64,000 nt of DNA from Dyadobacter sediminis (GTDB lineage Bacteria; Bacteroidota; Bacteroidia; Cytophagales; Spirosomataceae). Positions 45,954-56,203 of the stretch are shown here, piece after piece (within the stretch, counting starts at the first letter, position 1; every line of letters starts with the position of its first letter). The translations under genes were made by a program, and so were the position numbers. The DNA is taken from NCBI RefSeq assembly GCF_005860765.1, contig NZ_VCEI01000021.1, positions 558,001-622,000 on the forward strand, given 5' to 3'. The notes under the pieces are model-generated. The model was not told the origin of the DNA, ran no database searches, and saw nothing but the letters and a program-made list of their open reading frames with translations.

Positions 45954-47114
45954 TCATAAAACGGAAAGTGCCTGATCCAGATCACGGATAAGGTATTCTG
46001 CATTTTCGAGGCCCACATAAACTCTGGCCATCCGGTGTTTTTCAACAGACGGATCAAATTGTCCGGGTGCCATGCCCGCTGCCTGCGGAAGGATTAAAGA
46101 CTCATGCCCGCCCCACGAAACTGCTACCAGAAAATGTTTCAATGAATAGGTAAATCTTTCAATCTGCTCATGCGAAACGGCTTTCAGTACAATGGTAAAA
46201 AGGCCGCAAGCGCCTGTCATCTGCTTTTTTGCCAGTGAAATCTGCGGAAAATCATCGTCAAAAGGAAAAATGACTCTTTCAATTTTAGAATGATTTTTCA
46301 GAAATTCAATGACCTTTACCGTTGTTGCCGAAATATGTTCCAGCCTTAATTGTAGTGTTCTGATTCCGCGCAATATCAGCCAGGCATTAAACGGCGAGAT
46401 GCCCGAGCCATTGTTCAGCAGCTGTTCATTGAAGATTTTGTTCAGCATGGCTTTTTTACCCGTCAGTACGCCGGCAACGGTATCGCTGTGTCCGCCGAGG
46501 TATTTGGTTGCCGACTGCAGGCTCAGGTCTATCCCAAAAGCATGCGGTTTCTGGTGCAGCGGCGTAGAGTAACTGTTGTCGATAATGGTCAGAATGCCCC
46601 GTTCCCTGGCCAGCTTGGCAACCGCCTCCAGATCCTGCAGCTCGAACGTATTCGAATTCGGCGATTCCAGATAAATGATCCGCGTTTCCGGCGTGAGCGC
46701 TTTTTCAAAGTTTTCAATCCGGGTACCGTCCACATAAGTGGTTTTTACATGGAAACGCGGCAGCATGTTGTCAAACATCCGCCATGCCCAGCTGTATGGT
46801 TTGTCCACGGAAACGATGTGATCGCCTGCACCGACATTGGCAAGCACGGCGGCAAAGATGGCGGAAGCGCCGCTGTTAAAAACCAGTGCATCTTCTGCGC
46901 CGTCCAGCGCAGCCAGTTTCTTGCGCAGTATTTCAATTGTCGGGTTTTTTCCGCGGGAATAAAGAAAAGCCGAATCTTCATCTTCAAACGCTTTCCTGAT
47001 TTCTTCAAAGGAATCAAAAACAAAATTGCTGGTCTGAACGATCGGAGGCGCTACTGCATTGAAATAAAGGCTGCGGTCTTCGCCAAGTTCGTTCAGTATA
47101 TGGGAAATATCCAT
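45954..47114 (-). CDS. Trans-sulfuration PLP enzyme (cystathionine gamma-synthase / beta-lyase type)
   Basis: The 386-residue protein has YSRGKNPTIEILRKKLAALD (52-71), the PLP aspartate in TIIDNSYSTP (D179) and the Schiff-base lysine in SLQSATKYLGGHSDTV (K204), all standard for the Cys/Met metabolism family. Members make cystathionine, cleave it, or act as methionine lyases, and residues that separate these activities cannot be judged here. The gene runs into the metal-responsive regulator gene with a 9-nt gap. Low-molecular-weight thiol supply and metal stress would be a reasonable link, but it is inference. Confidence 0.88.
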   Translation of the reverse strand: MDISHILNELGEDRSLYFNAVAPPIVQTSNFVFDSFEEIRKAFEDEDSAFLYSRGKNPTIEILRKKLAALDGAEDALVFNSGASAIFAAVLANVGAGDHIVSVDKPYSWAWRMFDNMLPRFHVKTTYVDGTRIENFEKALTPETRIIYLESPNSNTFELQDLEAVAKLARERGILTIIDNSYSTPLHQKPHAFGIDLSLQSATKYLGGHSDTVAGVLTGKKAMLNKIFNEQLLNNGSGISPFNAWLILRGIRTLQLRLEHISATTVKVIEFLKNHSKIERVIFPFDDDFPQISLAKKQMTGACGLFTIVLKAVSHEQIERFTYSLKHFLVAVSWGGHESLILPQAAGMAPGQFDPSVEKHRMARVYVGLENAEYLIRDLDQALSVL

Positions 47115-47141
47115 TGGTTGTTTTGATGTAACAAAGATTGC

Positions 47142-48179
47142 TTACGGGTTTTCAACCGGCGGAGCAACTGCTTCCAGTATTTCCACAGGTGCTTCAAATA
47201 CAAGCCCTTTTTCGAGCGAATGCACGATGGCTTTGTTGCTGTGCGCAAAATAGCACGTATCAATACCCAGATCCTGAATGCTTTTCATCAGGGATGTAGT
47301 CAGAGGTTTGCTTCGCTTGGTAGTCTGGCGAATGTAAACTGCACGAACCTTGTCCGGATAAGTCCTGCATATTTCCTGATAAATTTCCGGGTCTTTCTGC
47401 GAATCGTCGCCCAGTAATATAAACTGAAGTTCAGGATAAAACGTAATGATGTTATTGATCTTCCTCAGTTTATGATCGTGAGAACCGGCTCCGGTCATCA
47501 CAAAATCGTCCAGCCCGGACTTGATTTTTTTCAGCTTCAGAACGGCTTTGGGCAAACCGTTGAGTTCGGCGAAGCGTACAATCATATCATACAAGTTCCA
47601 TTCGCTGCTGGAAACGTAAAAGAAGATATTGCTTTCTTTCTGCGGATGCGTCCGGCTGGCAAACGAAAGCAGCTGATAATGCTTCACCACATCGTCGAAC
47701 GGTTTCCGCGCCTGCACGTTTCTGGACAGCAGGATAAAAAGCTTTTTGAAAGAACGGCGGCTGTGTGAAATCAGGAACGTATCGTCAATATCCGAAATAA
47801 TGCCGTACGACGTTTTATACGGGAGAAAAAACTCTTCTTTGCTGGAAGCATGATACTTTTTTCCGTCCACTTCATCGTCAACAGTAACTTCATACGTATG
47901 CCAGCCGCTTGGCATGGCTTCCTTGAACGGAACCTGAAAACGGAAATAACCATCTTCTTCGGCCCGCGTTTCCACCGTAAGATCGCCGATGCGTAAAACC
48001 ACTTTCAGAAAAGGAAGCGTCTTGATCGAAAAAAGTTCAATGATGGTTTTTGCATATCGGAAACCGGTACGCGTGTATTTACGGTCGCCGGAAGGATATT
48101 TTTTTACGACATGCCCGAACACGACCAGTTCTTTTTTATTCGCATAACCGCGATACAATTTTAAGTCACAACGTTTCAT
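47142..48179 (-). CDS. DUF2183/App1-like phosphatase-domain protein
   Basis: The 345-residue protein has a beta-sandwich N-terminal half (1-120) and a HAD-like C-terminal half. The latter starts with the catalytic GIISDIDDTFLIS (D130, D132, D133) and continues with FFYVSSSEWNLYDM and FILLGDDSQKDPEIYQ. This is the DUF2183 domain found in yeast App1, a Mg-dependent phosphatidate phosphatase. The ATG at 48179 was chosen; an upstream ATG at 48308 would overlap the divergent lipid kinase gene by 83 nt and add a non-conserved tail. It lies 46 nt from the divergent kinase gene. Confidence 0.85.
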   Translation of the reverse strand: MKRCDLKLYRGYANKKELVVFGHVVKKYPSGDRKYTRTGFRYAKTIIELFSIKTLPFLKVVLRIGDLTVETRAEEDGYFRFQVPFKEAMPSGWHTYEVTVDDEVDGKKYHASSKEEFFLPYKTSYGIISDIDDTFLISHSRRSFKKLFILLSRNVQARKPFDDVVKHYQLLSFASRTHPQKESNIFFYVSSSEWNLYDMIVRFAELNGLPKAVLKLKKIKSGLDDFVMTGAGSHDHKLRKINNIITFYPELQFILLGDDSQKDPEIYQEICRTYPDKVRAVYIRQTTKRSKPLTTSLMKSIQDLGIDTCYFAHSNKAIVHSLEKGLVFEAPVEILEAVAPPVENP

Positions 48180-48225
48180 AACTATCTTTATCCACTTAGA
48201 CTTCAAGTCCCCTAATTTAGACAAT

Positions 48226-49101
48226 ATGTTTCCAGAACGAAAAGTTTTGTTGGTAGTAAATCCCATATCCGGTGATGTGGATAAGGATATTGTTTTTGAA
48301 AAAGTCATTGAAACAGCAGAGGCAGAAGGCTATGACCTTCGTATTTACTCTACTACCGGCGAAAACGACATGGAAACAGTCCGGGAAATGGTTGAGAATA
48401 TCAATCCGGAACGTGTACTTGTAGCTGGCGGCGACGGTACGATTTCACTGGTTGCACAGGCCATTCACGGCATTGATGTCATTATGGGAATTATTCCGGT
48501 GGGTTCTGCCAACGGACTTGCAATGGATTTCGGGGTTTCCGGTTCTGTGGCACAGGCTACGGAAGTTGCATTTGGTACCAATTTCGTGGAAATAGATGCC
48601 GTTTCCATTAACGGCGAAATCAGCTTGCACCTGAGTGATATCGGCCTGAATGCCTTGCTTGTCAAGAATTACGAAAACAGCGATGTGCGCGGTAAACTGG
48701 GTTACGCAAAAGAAATGCTCAAGACGCTCAGCGAACACGAAAATTTCAGGGTTCAGATTAAAACAGATCAGGAAATCATTGAAACGGACGCGCTGATCGT
48801 AATCATTGCCAATGCGCAGAAGTACGGAACCGGCGTTACCATAAATCCTGCGGGCGACATGTCAGACGGCTTTTTTGAACTGGTTATTGCCAAAAAACTG
48901 GATTTTATCGAAACAGCCAAGATACTGGCGGGAAATACCGACTTCAATCCGGAAATCATGCAGGTTATTTCTGTTCAGAAGGCGGAAATAACCTGCCCGG
49001 ACAAGGAAGCCCATTTTCAGATTGACGGAGAATACAAGGGATTGGTCAGCAAACTGGAAGCGCATATCATCAGTAAATACATTAAAGTAGCCATTCCGTG
49101 A
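48226..49101 (+). CDS. Diacylglycerol/lipid kinase family protein (YegS/DagK type)
   Basis: The 291-residue protein has the DAGK catalytic fold with VNPISGD (11-17), the nucleotide loop GGDGT (68-72) and VGSANGLAMDFG, where PxGxxN is the usual second motif. A C-terminal beta-sandwich ends with HFQIDGEY. It should phosphorylate a lipid alcohol such as diacylglycerol with ATP at the inner membrane. It is divergently transcribed from an App1-type phosphatase gene that could catalyse the reverse step; the two share a 46-nt promoter region. Confidence 0.92.
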   Translation: MFPERKVLLVVNPISGDVDKDIVFEKVIETAEAEGYDLRIYSTTGENDMETVREMVENINPERVLVAGGDGTISLVAQAIHGIDVIMGIIPVGSANGLAMDFGVSGSVAQATEVAFGTNFVEIDAVSINGEISLHLSDIGLNALLVKNYENSDVRGKLGYAKEMLKTLSEHENFRVQIKTDQEIIETDALIVIIANAQKYGTGVTINPAGDMSDGFFELVIAKKLDFIETAKILAGNTDFNPEIMQVISVQKAEITCPDKEAHFQIDGEYKGLVSKLEAHIISKYIKVAIP

Positions 49102-49205
49102 AGCTTTGTCATTTCATTGTAGTTTCCGGAAAAATTGCCTGAATAAGTAGTAGCAACGGTTTTTGTTCTTTTGTCAGAAACCTGTTTATCTTATTACTGT
49201 TCAAG

Positions 49206-50357
49206 ATGAAGACGATTTCATTGTTGCTGATTAATACTTTTTGCCTGGCCGCAGCGGCTTTCGGGCAGCAGACCGAATTATGTCAGGGTGCTTACTTTAC
49301 TGAAGCACAAGGAAAGGAATTCCTGGAAAAACATGCGGTTTCATCCAGGCTGGAATGGGAAACACGCGCAGCAAAAATAAAAAAGCAGATCCGGGAAGGC
49401 ATGGATCTGCAGAGTTTGCCCGCAAAACCAGCTTCCGCGCCGATTGTACACAGCAAAAAGGAAATGGACGGCTATACAGTTGAAAACGTAGCTTTTGAAA
49501 GTATGCCGGGCGTTTATGTCACCGGGAATTTGTATAAACCTTCCAAAAAACAAAAATCATATGCCGGAATTCTATGCCCACACGGCCATGGTGAGAACCC
49601 GCACGGAAGATTTCGGGAACAAACTCAGAAACGTTGTGCAACGCTGGCCAGAATGGGCGCCGTTGTTTTTGTCTGGGATATGGTCGGACAAGGTGATTCC
49701 CGCCAGTGTGAGCACAAGATGTCCAAAGCATTGAAATTGCAGACGATCAACAGCATCCGTTCACTGGACTTCTTACTGTCGGTTCCCGGCGTTGATCCGG
49801 AAAGAATAGCTGTTACTGGCGAGTCGGGCGGCGGAACGCAGACTTTTCTGCTGACAGCATTGGACAACCGTATAAAGATATCGGTGCCGGTGGTGATGGT
49901 TTCTGCTTATTTCTTTGGCGGCTGCGTTTGCGAGAGCGGTATGCCGATTCATAAAAACGGCGATTTTCAGACCAATAATGTGGAAATCGCTGCACTAGCT
50001 GCGCCGAAACCCATGATCATGATTTCGGATGGCGGCGACTGGACCAAAAATACGCCGGAAGTAGAATTTCCTTTTGTTCAGAAAATTTACGGTTTGTATG
50101 GCAAAAAGGATATGCTTGAAAGCGTGCACCTTGCAGATGAACAGCACGATTTCGGCCCTTCCAAAAGAAAAGCGATGTACGCGTTCATGGCGAAACATGC
50201 CAGATTAGACCTGAAAGCAGTAACGGACGCCCAGGGAAACATAAATGAAGCGCCTTCAAAAGTACTGGAAATAAAAGATCTGGAAGTTTTTAATGCCGCA
50301 CATCCGCGCCCGGCAAATGCAATAATGGGCGATGAGGCGATATTAGGGCTGTTGTAG
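49206..50357 (+). CDS. Exported alpha/beta-hydrolase (acetyl-esterase-like)
   Basis: The 383-residue protein has a signal peptide (cleavage near residue 20, AAAAFG) and an alpha/beta-hydrolase fold. The nucleophile elbow is GESGGG (S207), the acid is in ISDGGDW (D275 or D278) and the histidine is in DEQHDFGP (H314). LCPHGHGENPHGR (123-135) forms the oxyanion loop. Two Cys in GGCVCESG may form a disulfide. It resembles carbohydrate esterases acting on plant polymers. It lies 14 nt before a GntP-type permease gene, so the pair may release and import a sugar acid; that is inference. Confidence 0.82.
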   Translation: MKTISLLLINTFCLAAAAFGQQTELCQGAYFTEAQGKEFLEKHAVSSRLEWETRAAKIKKQIREGMDLQSLPAKPASAPIVHSKKEMDGYTVENVAFESMPGVYVTGNLYKPSKKQKSYAGILCPHGHGENPHGRFREQTQKRCATLARMGAVVFVWDMVGQGDSRQCEHKMSKALKLQTINSIRSLDFLLSVPGVDPERIAVTGESGGGTQTFLLTALDNRIKISVPVVMVSAYFFGGCVCESGMPIHKNGDFQTNNVEIAALAAPKPMIMISDGGDWTKNTPEVEFPFVQKIYGLYGKKDMLESVHLADEQHDFGPSKRKAMYAFMAKHARLDLKAVTDAQGNINEAPSKVLEIKDLEVFNAAHPRPANAIMGDEAILGLL

Positions 50358-50371
50358 CAAAACCGGAACCC

Positions 50372-51706
50372 ATGATTATCATAATTGTTCTGGCTGCCAT
50401 TATTTTTATTGTACTCAGTTCCACGGTTCTGAAAATGCATCCGCTGACCGGATTGCTGCTGGCTGCCCTGGGCGTAGGCGTATTTGCCGGCCTGCCCATT
50501 GACAAACTGGCTGAAACCATTGGCAAAGGCTTTGGCGAACTGATGTCCAAAATCGGTTTAATGGTGATTCTGGGCTGTGTCATCGGTGCCATTCTGGACA
50601 AATCCGGCGCGGCGATCAAAGTTGCGGATGTCATTCTAAAACTGTTCGGAGAAAAAAGGCCGGCGTTTGCCATGTCCGTGATCGGCGGGATTGTCGGGAT
50701 TCCGGTATTCTGTGATTCGGGTTTTATAATCCTTCACAAGCTGAACCAGATCGTAGCGAATAGAACCGGAAAGCCGCTGGGAACCATTGCTTTGTCACTT
50801 TCCGGCGGCCTTTTTGCAACGCATACGCTGGTGCCGCCAACGCCCGGGCCGCTTTCGGCAGCAGGAAACCTCGGCATTGCAGATTCGGTCGGTCTGGTCA
50901 TTCTGCTGGGTTTGATTGTATCCGTTCCCAGCCTTTTTCTTTCCACGTGGTTTGCCGGAAAATATGCCCGCAACATGGAAACGGCGGAAAGTTCAGTCGT
51001 GGAAGAACCAGTTATCATTCCCGAAAGGCAGCTTCCTTCCGCCTGGAAATCCTTTATGCCTATTCTGCTGCCGATCATTCTCATTACGCTTGCTTCTTTT
51101 GCAAGAATCCTGAACTTTCCTGACGTATGGATAAAATGGTTCGGGTTTTTTGGCAGTCCGCTGGTTTCGTTTTTATTAGCTATATTTTTCAGTTATTCAT
51201 TGTTTCCGGAACATCCGGCTGAAAAAATGACAGCCTGTTTCAAAAGTGGTATTGAGCATTGCGGCACCACGTTGGTTCTGGTAGGAGCAGGGGGCGCTTT
51301 CGGAGCAATACTGAAAGAAACAAGCCTGAAGGAAATAGTCAGTTTGTGGCTGATCAACAATGAAATGTCCGGAAGCTATTTGCTGCTGATTGCTTTTGTC
51401 ATTGCCGCTTTTTTCAAAACCGCGCAGGGATCGACAACATCTTCCATGGTTTTGACGACTAGCATTCTGGCTCCGTTACTCGGAACGCTGGGATTTGTAA
51501 CGCCCGTACAGATTACGTTAATAGTCATGGCCGTAGGCAGTGGCGCCATGATCGTTTCGCATACCAACGACGCCTGGTTCTGGGTTGTATCGCAGTTTAC
51601 TGGTATTTCAACCAGAGATACTTACCGCACGCACACCATCCTAACCGGATTGCAGGGACTTGCAAGTTTTGCCGTAACGATGATGCTGTGGTTTTTGCTA
51701 AGCTGA
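50372..51706 (+). CDS. Gluconate:H+ symporter family permease (GntP-like)
   Basis: The 444-residue protein has about twelve hydrophobic segments in two halves. It carries the GntP-family motifs HPLTGLLLAALGVGVFAGLP, FCDSGFIILHKL, THTLVPPTPGPLSAAGNLGI and SHTNDAWFWVVSQ. Members import gluconate, other aldonates or glycerate with protons. It starts 14 nt after the exported esterase gene, so the two are surely cotranscribed. No gluconate kinase is adjacent. Confidence 0.92.
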   Translation: MIIIIVLAAIIFIVLSSTVLKMHPLTGLLLAALGVGVFAGLPIDKLAETIGKGFGELMSKIGLMVILGCVIGAILDKSGAAIKVADVILKLFGEKRPAFAMSVIGGIVGIPVFCDSGFIILHKLNQIVANRTGKPLGTIALSLSGGLFATHTLVPPTPGPLSAAGNLGIADSVGLVILLGLIVSVPSLFLSTWFAGKYARNMETAESSVVEEPVIIPERQLPSAWKSFMPILLPIILITLASFARILNFPDVWIKWFGFFGSPLVSFLLAIFFSYSLFPEHPAEKMTACFKSGIEHCGTTLVLVGAGGAFGAILKETSLKEIVSLWLINNEMSGSYLLLIAFVIAAFFKTAQGSTTSSMVLTTSILAPLLGTLGFVTPVQITLIVMAVGSGAMIVSHTNDAWFWVVSQFTGISTRDTYRTHTILTGLQGLASFAVTMMLWFLLS

Positions 51707-51725
51707 TTTTACTTCATTAAGGAGC

Positions 51726-51764
51726 AAAAAAAATCAGCCTGAGCAAACGGGCTGCTCAGGCTGA
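51726..51764 (-). terminator. Terminator after sucC
   Basis: CAGCCTGAGCA pairs with TGCTCAGGCTG (11-12 bp, 7-nt loop) and is followed on the minus strand by a run of eight T. It lies 38 nt after the sucC stop. On the plus strand it could also end the permease transcript, but without a T-run. Confidence 0.9.
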
Positions 51765-51801
51765 CATTGCTGATTTATATGAATCTGGCTTCAGAACTTT
51801 A

Positions 51802-53025
51802 TTAAAGTCCCAAATCTGCCAAAACTTCTGAAACTTTTGCTGCTGCTTCCTTGAATTCGATCGCAGAATAAACTTTAAGTCCGGATTCATTTATAATACG
51901 CGCGCCTTCTTCTGCATTGGTACCCTGCAGACGAACGATAATCGGAACCGGAATCTCACCAATTGCCTTGTATGCTTCCACAACACCCGCAGCAACACGG
52001 TCGCAACGAACGATACCGCCGAATATGTTGATCAGGATTGCTTTTACATTAGGGTCTTTAAGGATAATCCGGAAACCGGCTTCCACGGTACGTGCATTGG
52101 CACCACCTCCAACATCCAGGAAGTTGGCAGGCTCACCGCCTGACAGCTTGATAAGGTCCATGGTTGCCATGGCAAGCCCGGCACCGTTCACCATACAGCC
52201 TACGTTTCCGTCCAGCTTTACATAGTTCAGGTTATTGGCTCCGGCTTCTACTTCCAAAGGATCTTCCTCGTTGGTATCGCGCATTTCTGCAAGTTCGGGA
52301 TGGCGGTACAACGCGTTATCATCCAGATCCACTTTTGCATCAACGGCTAGAATTTTATTGTCAGATGTTTTTAAAACCGGGTTGATTTCAAACATGGACG
52401 AATCGCTTTCGACGTAAGCCTTGTAAAGGGAAGTGATGAATTTCACCATTTCCTTGAAAGCATCGCCTTCAAGACCCAGTGCAAAAGCAACTTTACGCGC
52501 CTGAAAAGGTTGTAATCCTACTTTCGGGTCAATCCATTCCTTCATGATTTTTTCCGGCGTGTGCTCGGCCACTTCTTCAATGTCCATACCGCCTTCCGTA
52601 CTCGCCATAATCACGTTACAGTTTCTGGCACGGTCCAGCAGAATGGAAAGGTAATATTCTTTCGGTTCGCTCGGACCCGGATAGTATACGTCTTCAGCAA
52701 TCAGGACTTTGTTTACGCGCTTTCCGTCTGCGCCGGTCTGATGCGTAACCAGTACTTTGCCCAGAATGTTTTTGGATATTGTACGCACATCTTCAACCGA
52801 TTTTGCAAGGGCAACGCCACGTTGTTCTGTTCCGACGATCCGGCCTTTTCCACGTCCGCCGGCATGGATCTGTGATTTTACAACATACCATTTGGTACCA
52901 GTCTGCTGGCTAAGCTCACGTGCAACTTCTACCGCCTTGTCCGGCGTGTCGGCTACGAGCCCTTCCTGAATACGCACACCGTATTTTTTTAGGACGCTTT
53001 TGCCTTGATATTCGTGAATATTCAT
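51802..53025 (-). CDS. sucC: Succinyl-CoA ligase, beta subunit
   Basis: The 407-residue protein has an ATP-grasp N-terminal domain (NIHEYQGKSVLKKYGVRI, KSQIHAGGRGKGR, FEINPVL) and a C-terminal CoA-ligase domain (MVNGAGLAMATMD, FLDVGGGA, NIFGGIVRCD). It pairs with SucD to make ATP (or GTP) from succinyl-CoA in the TCA cycle. It is slightly longer than the E. coli enzyme (388). No sucD lies nearby, so the two subunits are encoded apart. It is monocistronic, divergent from the LolD-like gene. Confidence 0.95.
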   Translation of the reverse strand: MNIHEYQGKSVLKKYGVRIQEGLVADTPDKAVEVARELSQQTGTKWYVVKSQIHAGGRGKGRIVGTEQRGVALAKSVEDVRTISKNILGKVLVTHQTGADGKRVNKVLIAEDVYYPGPSEPKEYYLSILLDRARNCNVIMASTEGGMDIEEVAEHTPEKIMKEWIDPKVGLQPFQARKVAFALGLEGDAFKEMVKFITSLYKAYVESDSSMFEINPVLKTSDNKILAVDAKVDLDDNALYRHPELAEMRDTNEEDPLEVEAGANNLNYVKLDGNVGCMVNGAGLAMATMDLIKLSGGEPANFLDVGGGANARTVEAGFRIILKDPNVKAILINIFGGIVRCDRVAAGVVEAYKAIGEIPVPIIVRLQGTNAEEGARIINESGLKVYSAIEFKEAAAKVSEVLADLGL

Positions 53026-53113
53026 GAGTATAAAAGTAAATTGGTATTTTCACGGCAAATTAAGGAATTATTCAAAACGGGCGTAGGTTTCCGTCCAATT
53101 ATCTTTTCGGATC

Positions 53114-53776
53114 ATGAATTTACTTCGGGCGCATGGGATCAGGCGTACATACGGGTCTTTACAAGTATTGAAAGGCATTGATCTGGAAGTTGAAAAAGGG
53201 GAAGTTGTAGCCATTGTAGGCGCTTCCGGAGCAGGAAAAAGTACTTTTCTTCATATACTCGGCACGCTGGACAGGCCGGAAGAAGGACAGGTTTTTATTG
53301 AAGATACAAATGTTTTTACCCAGAAAGACAAAGACCTTGCCCGGTTCAGAAATGAAAAAATCGGGTTTATATTCCAGTTCCATAACCTGCTTGCCGAGTT
53401 TACAGCGCTGGAAAATGCATGCATGCCCGGCTATATCAACGGGGATATGAAAGAAGCGGATATTCTGAAAAGAGGGAAGGAGCTGCTCGAGATGCTCGGA
53501 CTTTCGGGAAGAGCGGATCATTTGCCGTCACAGCTTTCCGGCGGTGAACAGCAGCGTGTTGCCGTTGCAAGGGCTTTGCTGAACAAGCCGTCGATTGTAC
53601 TGGCAGACGAGCCCAGCGGAAACCTTGATTCCCATAACGCACTGGAACTGCATCAGCTTTTCTTTAAACTGAGAGATGAATTCGGGCAGACTTTTATAAT
53701 CGTTACGCACAATGAAGATCTGGCTGAAATGGCCGACAGGCGACTTGTCATGCAGGATGGACTGATGCTGGAATAA
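53114..53776 (+). CDS. LolD-like ABC transporter ATPase
   Basis: The 220-residue ABC ATPase has Walker A GASGAGKS (36-43), signature LSGGEQQR (141-148), Walker [14 protein letters not shown] and the H-loop histidine in IIVTHNED. The Q-loop region [16 protein letters not shown] is typical of LolD and other MacB-type ATPases. It should power an inner-membrane complex such as lipoprotein release with LolC/E. No permease is encoded nearby, so the partner is not seen. Confidence 0.88.
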   Translation: MNLLRAHGIRRTYGSLQVLKGIDLEVEKGEVVAIVGASGAGKSTFLHILGTLDRPEEGQVFIEDTNVFTQKDKDLARFRNEKIGFIFQFHNLLAEFTALENACMPGYINGDMKEADILKRGKELLEMLGLSGRADHLPSQLSGGEQQRVAVARALLNKPSIVLADEPSGNLDSHNALELHQLFFKLRDEFGQTFIIVTHNEDLAEMADRRLVMQDGLMLE

Positions 53777-53863
53777 AATAAAAAAAATATTTTTTACTTC
53801 ATGTGTGACCTGAATAAACTTCTGCGTCTAAACAATGAAGTTTTTCATAACGTTGAGTAAAGC

Positions 53864-53900
53864 AAATAGCCGCCCGGATTTTCTGAGCGGCTATTTTTTT
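53864..53900 (+). terminator. Terminator after the LolD-like gene
   Basis: AAATAGCCGC pairs with GCGGCTATTT around a 13-nt loop, continuing into a run of T. It ends 124 nt after the gene stop. Confidence 0.8.
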
Positions 53901-53922
53901 ATAAAAACTGTTTGATATTCAG

Positions 53923-53972
53923 TATATAGTTCAAAAGCCGTCCGGAATTCCGGACGGCTTTTGAACTATATA
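53923..53972. repeat. 50-bp perfect palindrome after groEL
   Basis: The sequence is palindromic from 53923 to 53972 with its centre at AATT (53946-53949), giving arms of 25 bp each with no mismatch. The GC core (GCCGTCCGG / CCGGACGGC) is flanked by AAAA/TTTT as in a bidirectional terminator, but the pairing continues eight bases further outward. It lies 19 nt after the groEL stop and should serve as its terminator. Confidence 0.85.
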
Positions 53973-53990
53973 AAGCGGAAAGAGGAATTA

Positions 53991-55622
<1,632 letters not shown>

Positions 55623-55678
55623 AACAATTAATGATTTGAATTAACTTTAAGAGAAACTATGAATTAGGATCAGACAGA

Positions 55679-55975
55679 TTAGCCGATTATTGCATAAATG
55701 TCCGACTCACGCATGATCAGGATATCTTTTCCTTCGTATGCTAATTCAGTACCTGAATATTTACCGTACAAAACGGTATCACCTACTTTTACTGTAAGCG
55801 GCTCATCTTTTTTACCGGGACCAACGGCTACCACGGTTCCACGCTGAGGCTTTTCCTTTGCAGTATCAGGGATAATGATACCAAATGCTGTTTTTTCTTC
55901 GGCTGGGGCTGGTTCTACAAGAACACGATCAGCCAGAGGTTGTACGTTCACTTGTATTTCTGCTAAAGTTGACAT
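55679..55975 (-). CDS. groES: Co-chaperonin GroES
   Basis: The 98-residue protein has the GroES fold with [19 protein letters not shown], the mobile loop (about 22-38) and [17 protein letters not shown]. It caps the GroEL ring. It is first in the groESL operon. I see no CIRCE element (TTAGCACTC-N9-GAGTGCTAA) in the 228 nt upstream, so HrcA-type control is unlikely. Confidence 0.97.
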   Translation of the reverse strand: MSTLAEIQVNVQPLADRVLVEPAPAEEKTAFGIIIPDTAKEKPQRGTVVAVGPGKKDEPLTVKVGDTVLYGKYSGTELAYEGKDILIMRESDIYAIIG

Positions 55976-56032
55976 AAATATTAAACGTTTGTTTTTTGAT
56001 TGTCAGTAATTGATTTGACTGATTAGAGCTAA

Positions 56033-56047
56033 GCACAATCTATGCCA
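56033..56047 (-). promoter_or_regulatory. Sigma-54-like -24/-12 element upstream of groES
   Basis: The minus strand reads TGGCATAGATTGTGC, i.e. GG and GC separated by 10 nt, with TGGCA at -24 and TGC at -12. It differs from the TGGCACG-N4-TTGC consensus at three positions. Transcription would start near 56021, leaving a leader of about 45 nt. Confidence 0.35.
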
Positions 56048-56203
56048 GCAGGTTCTTTCTGACATTTTTTCCGGCAAGTGTGACAAATTTGTATCTAAAC
56101 CTGCCGTTATATAATTATAAAAGCTTTTTCATGGCAGTTAAGCAAATCATTGTTTCCGTTTTTGAAAATGCTTAAATTATACCGGCATCAAACCTGAATT
56201 CTT

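Noticed and set aside
48180-48308. Upstream ATG extending the App1-like protein by 43 residues
   Set aside because: It would overlap the start of the divergent lipid kinase gene, and the added part is not conserved-looking.
55976-56203. CIRCE element expected before groES
   Set aside because: No TTAGCACTC-N9-GAGTGCTAA or close variant is present; GAGCTAAGCAC near 56026 is not an inverted repeat of the right form.
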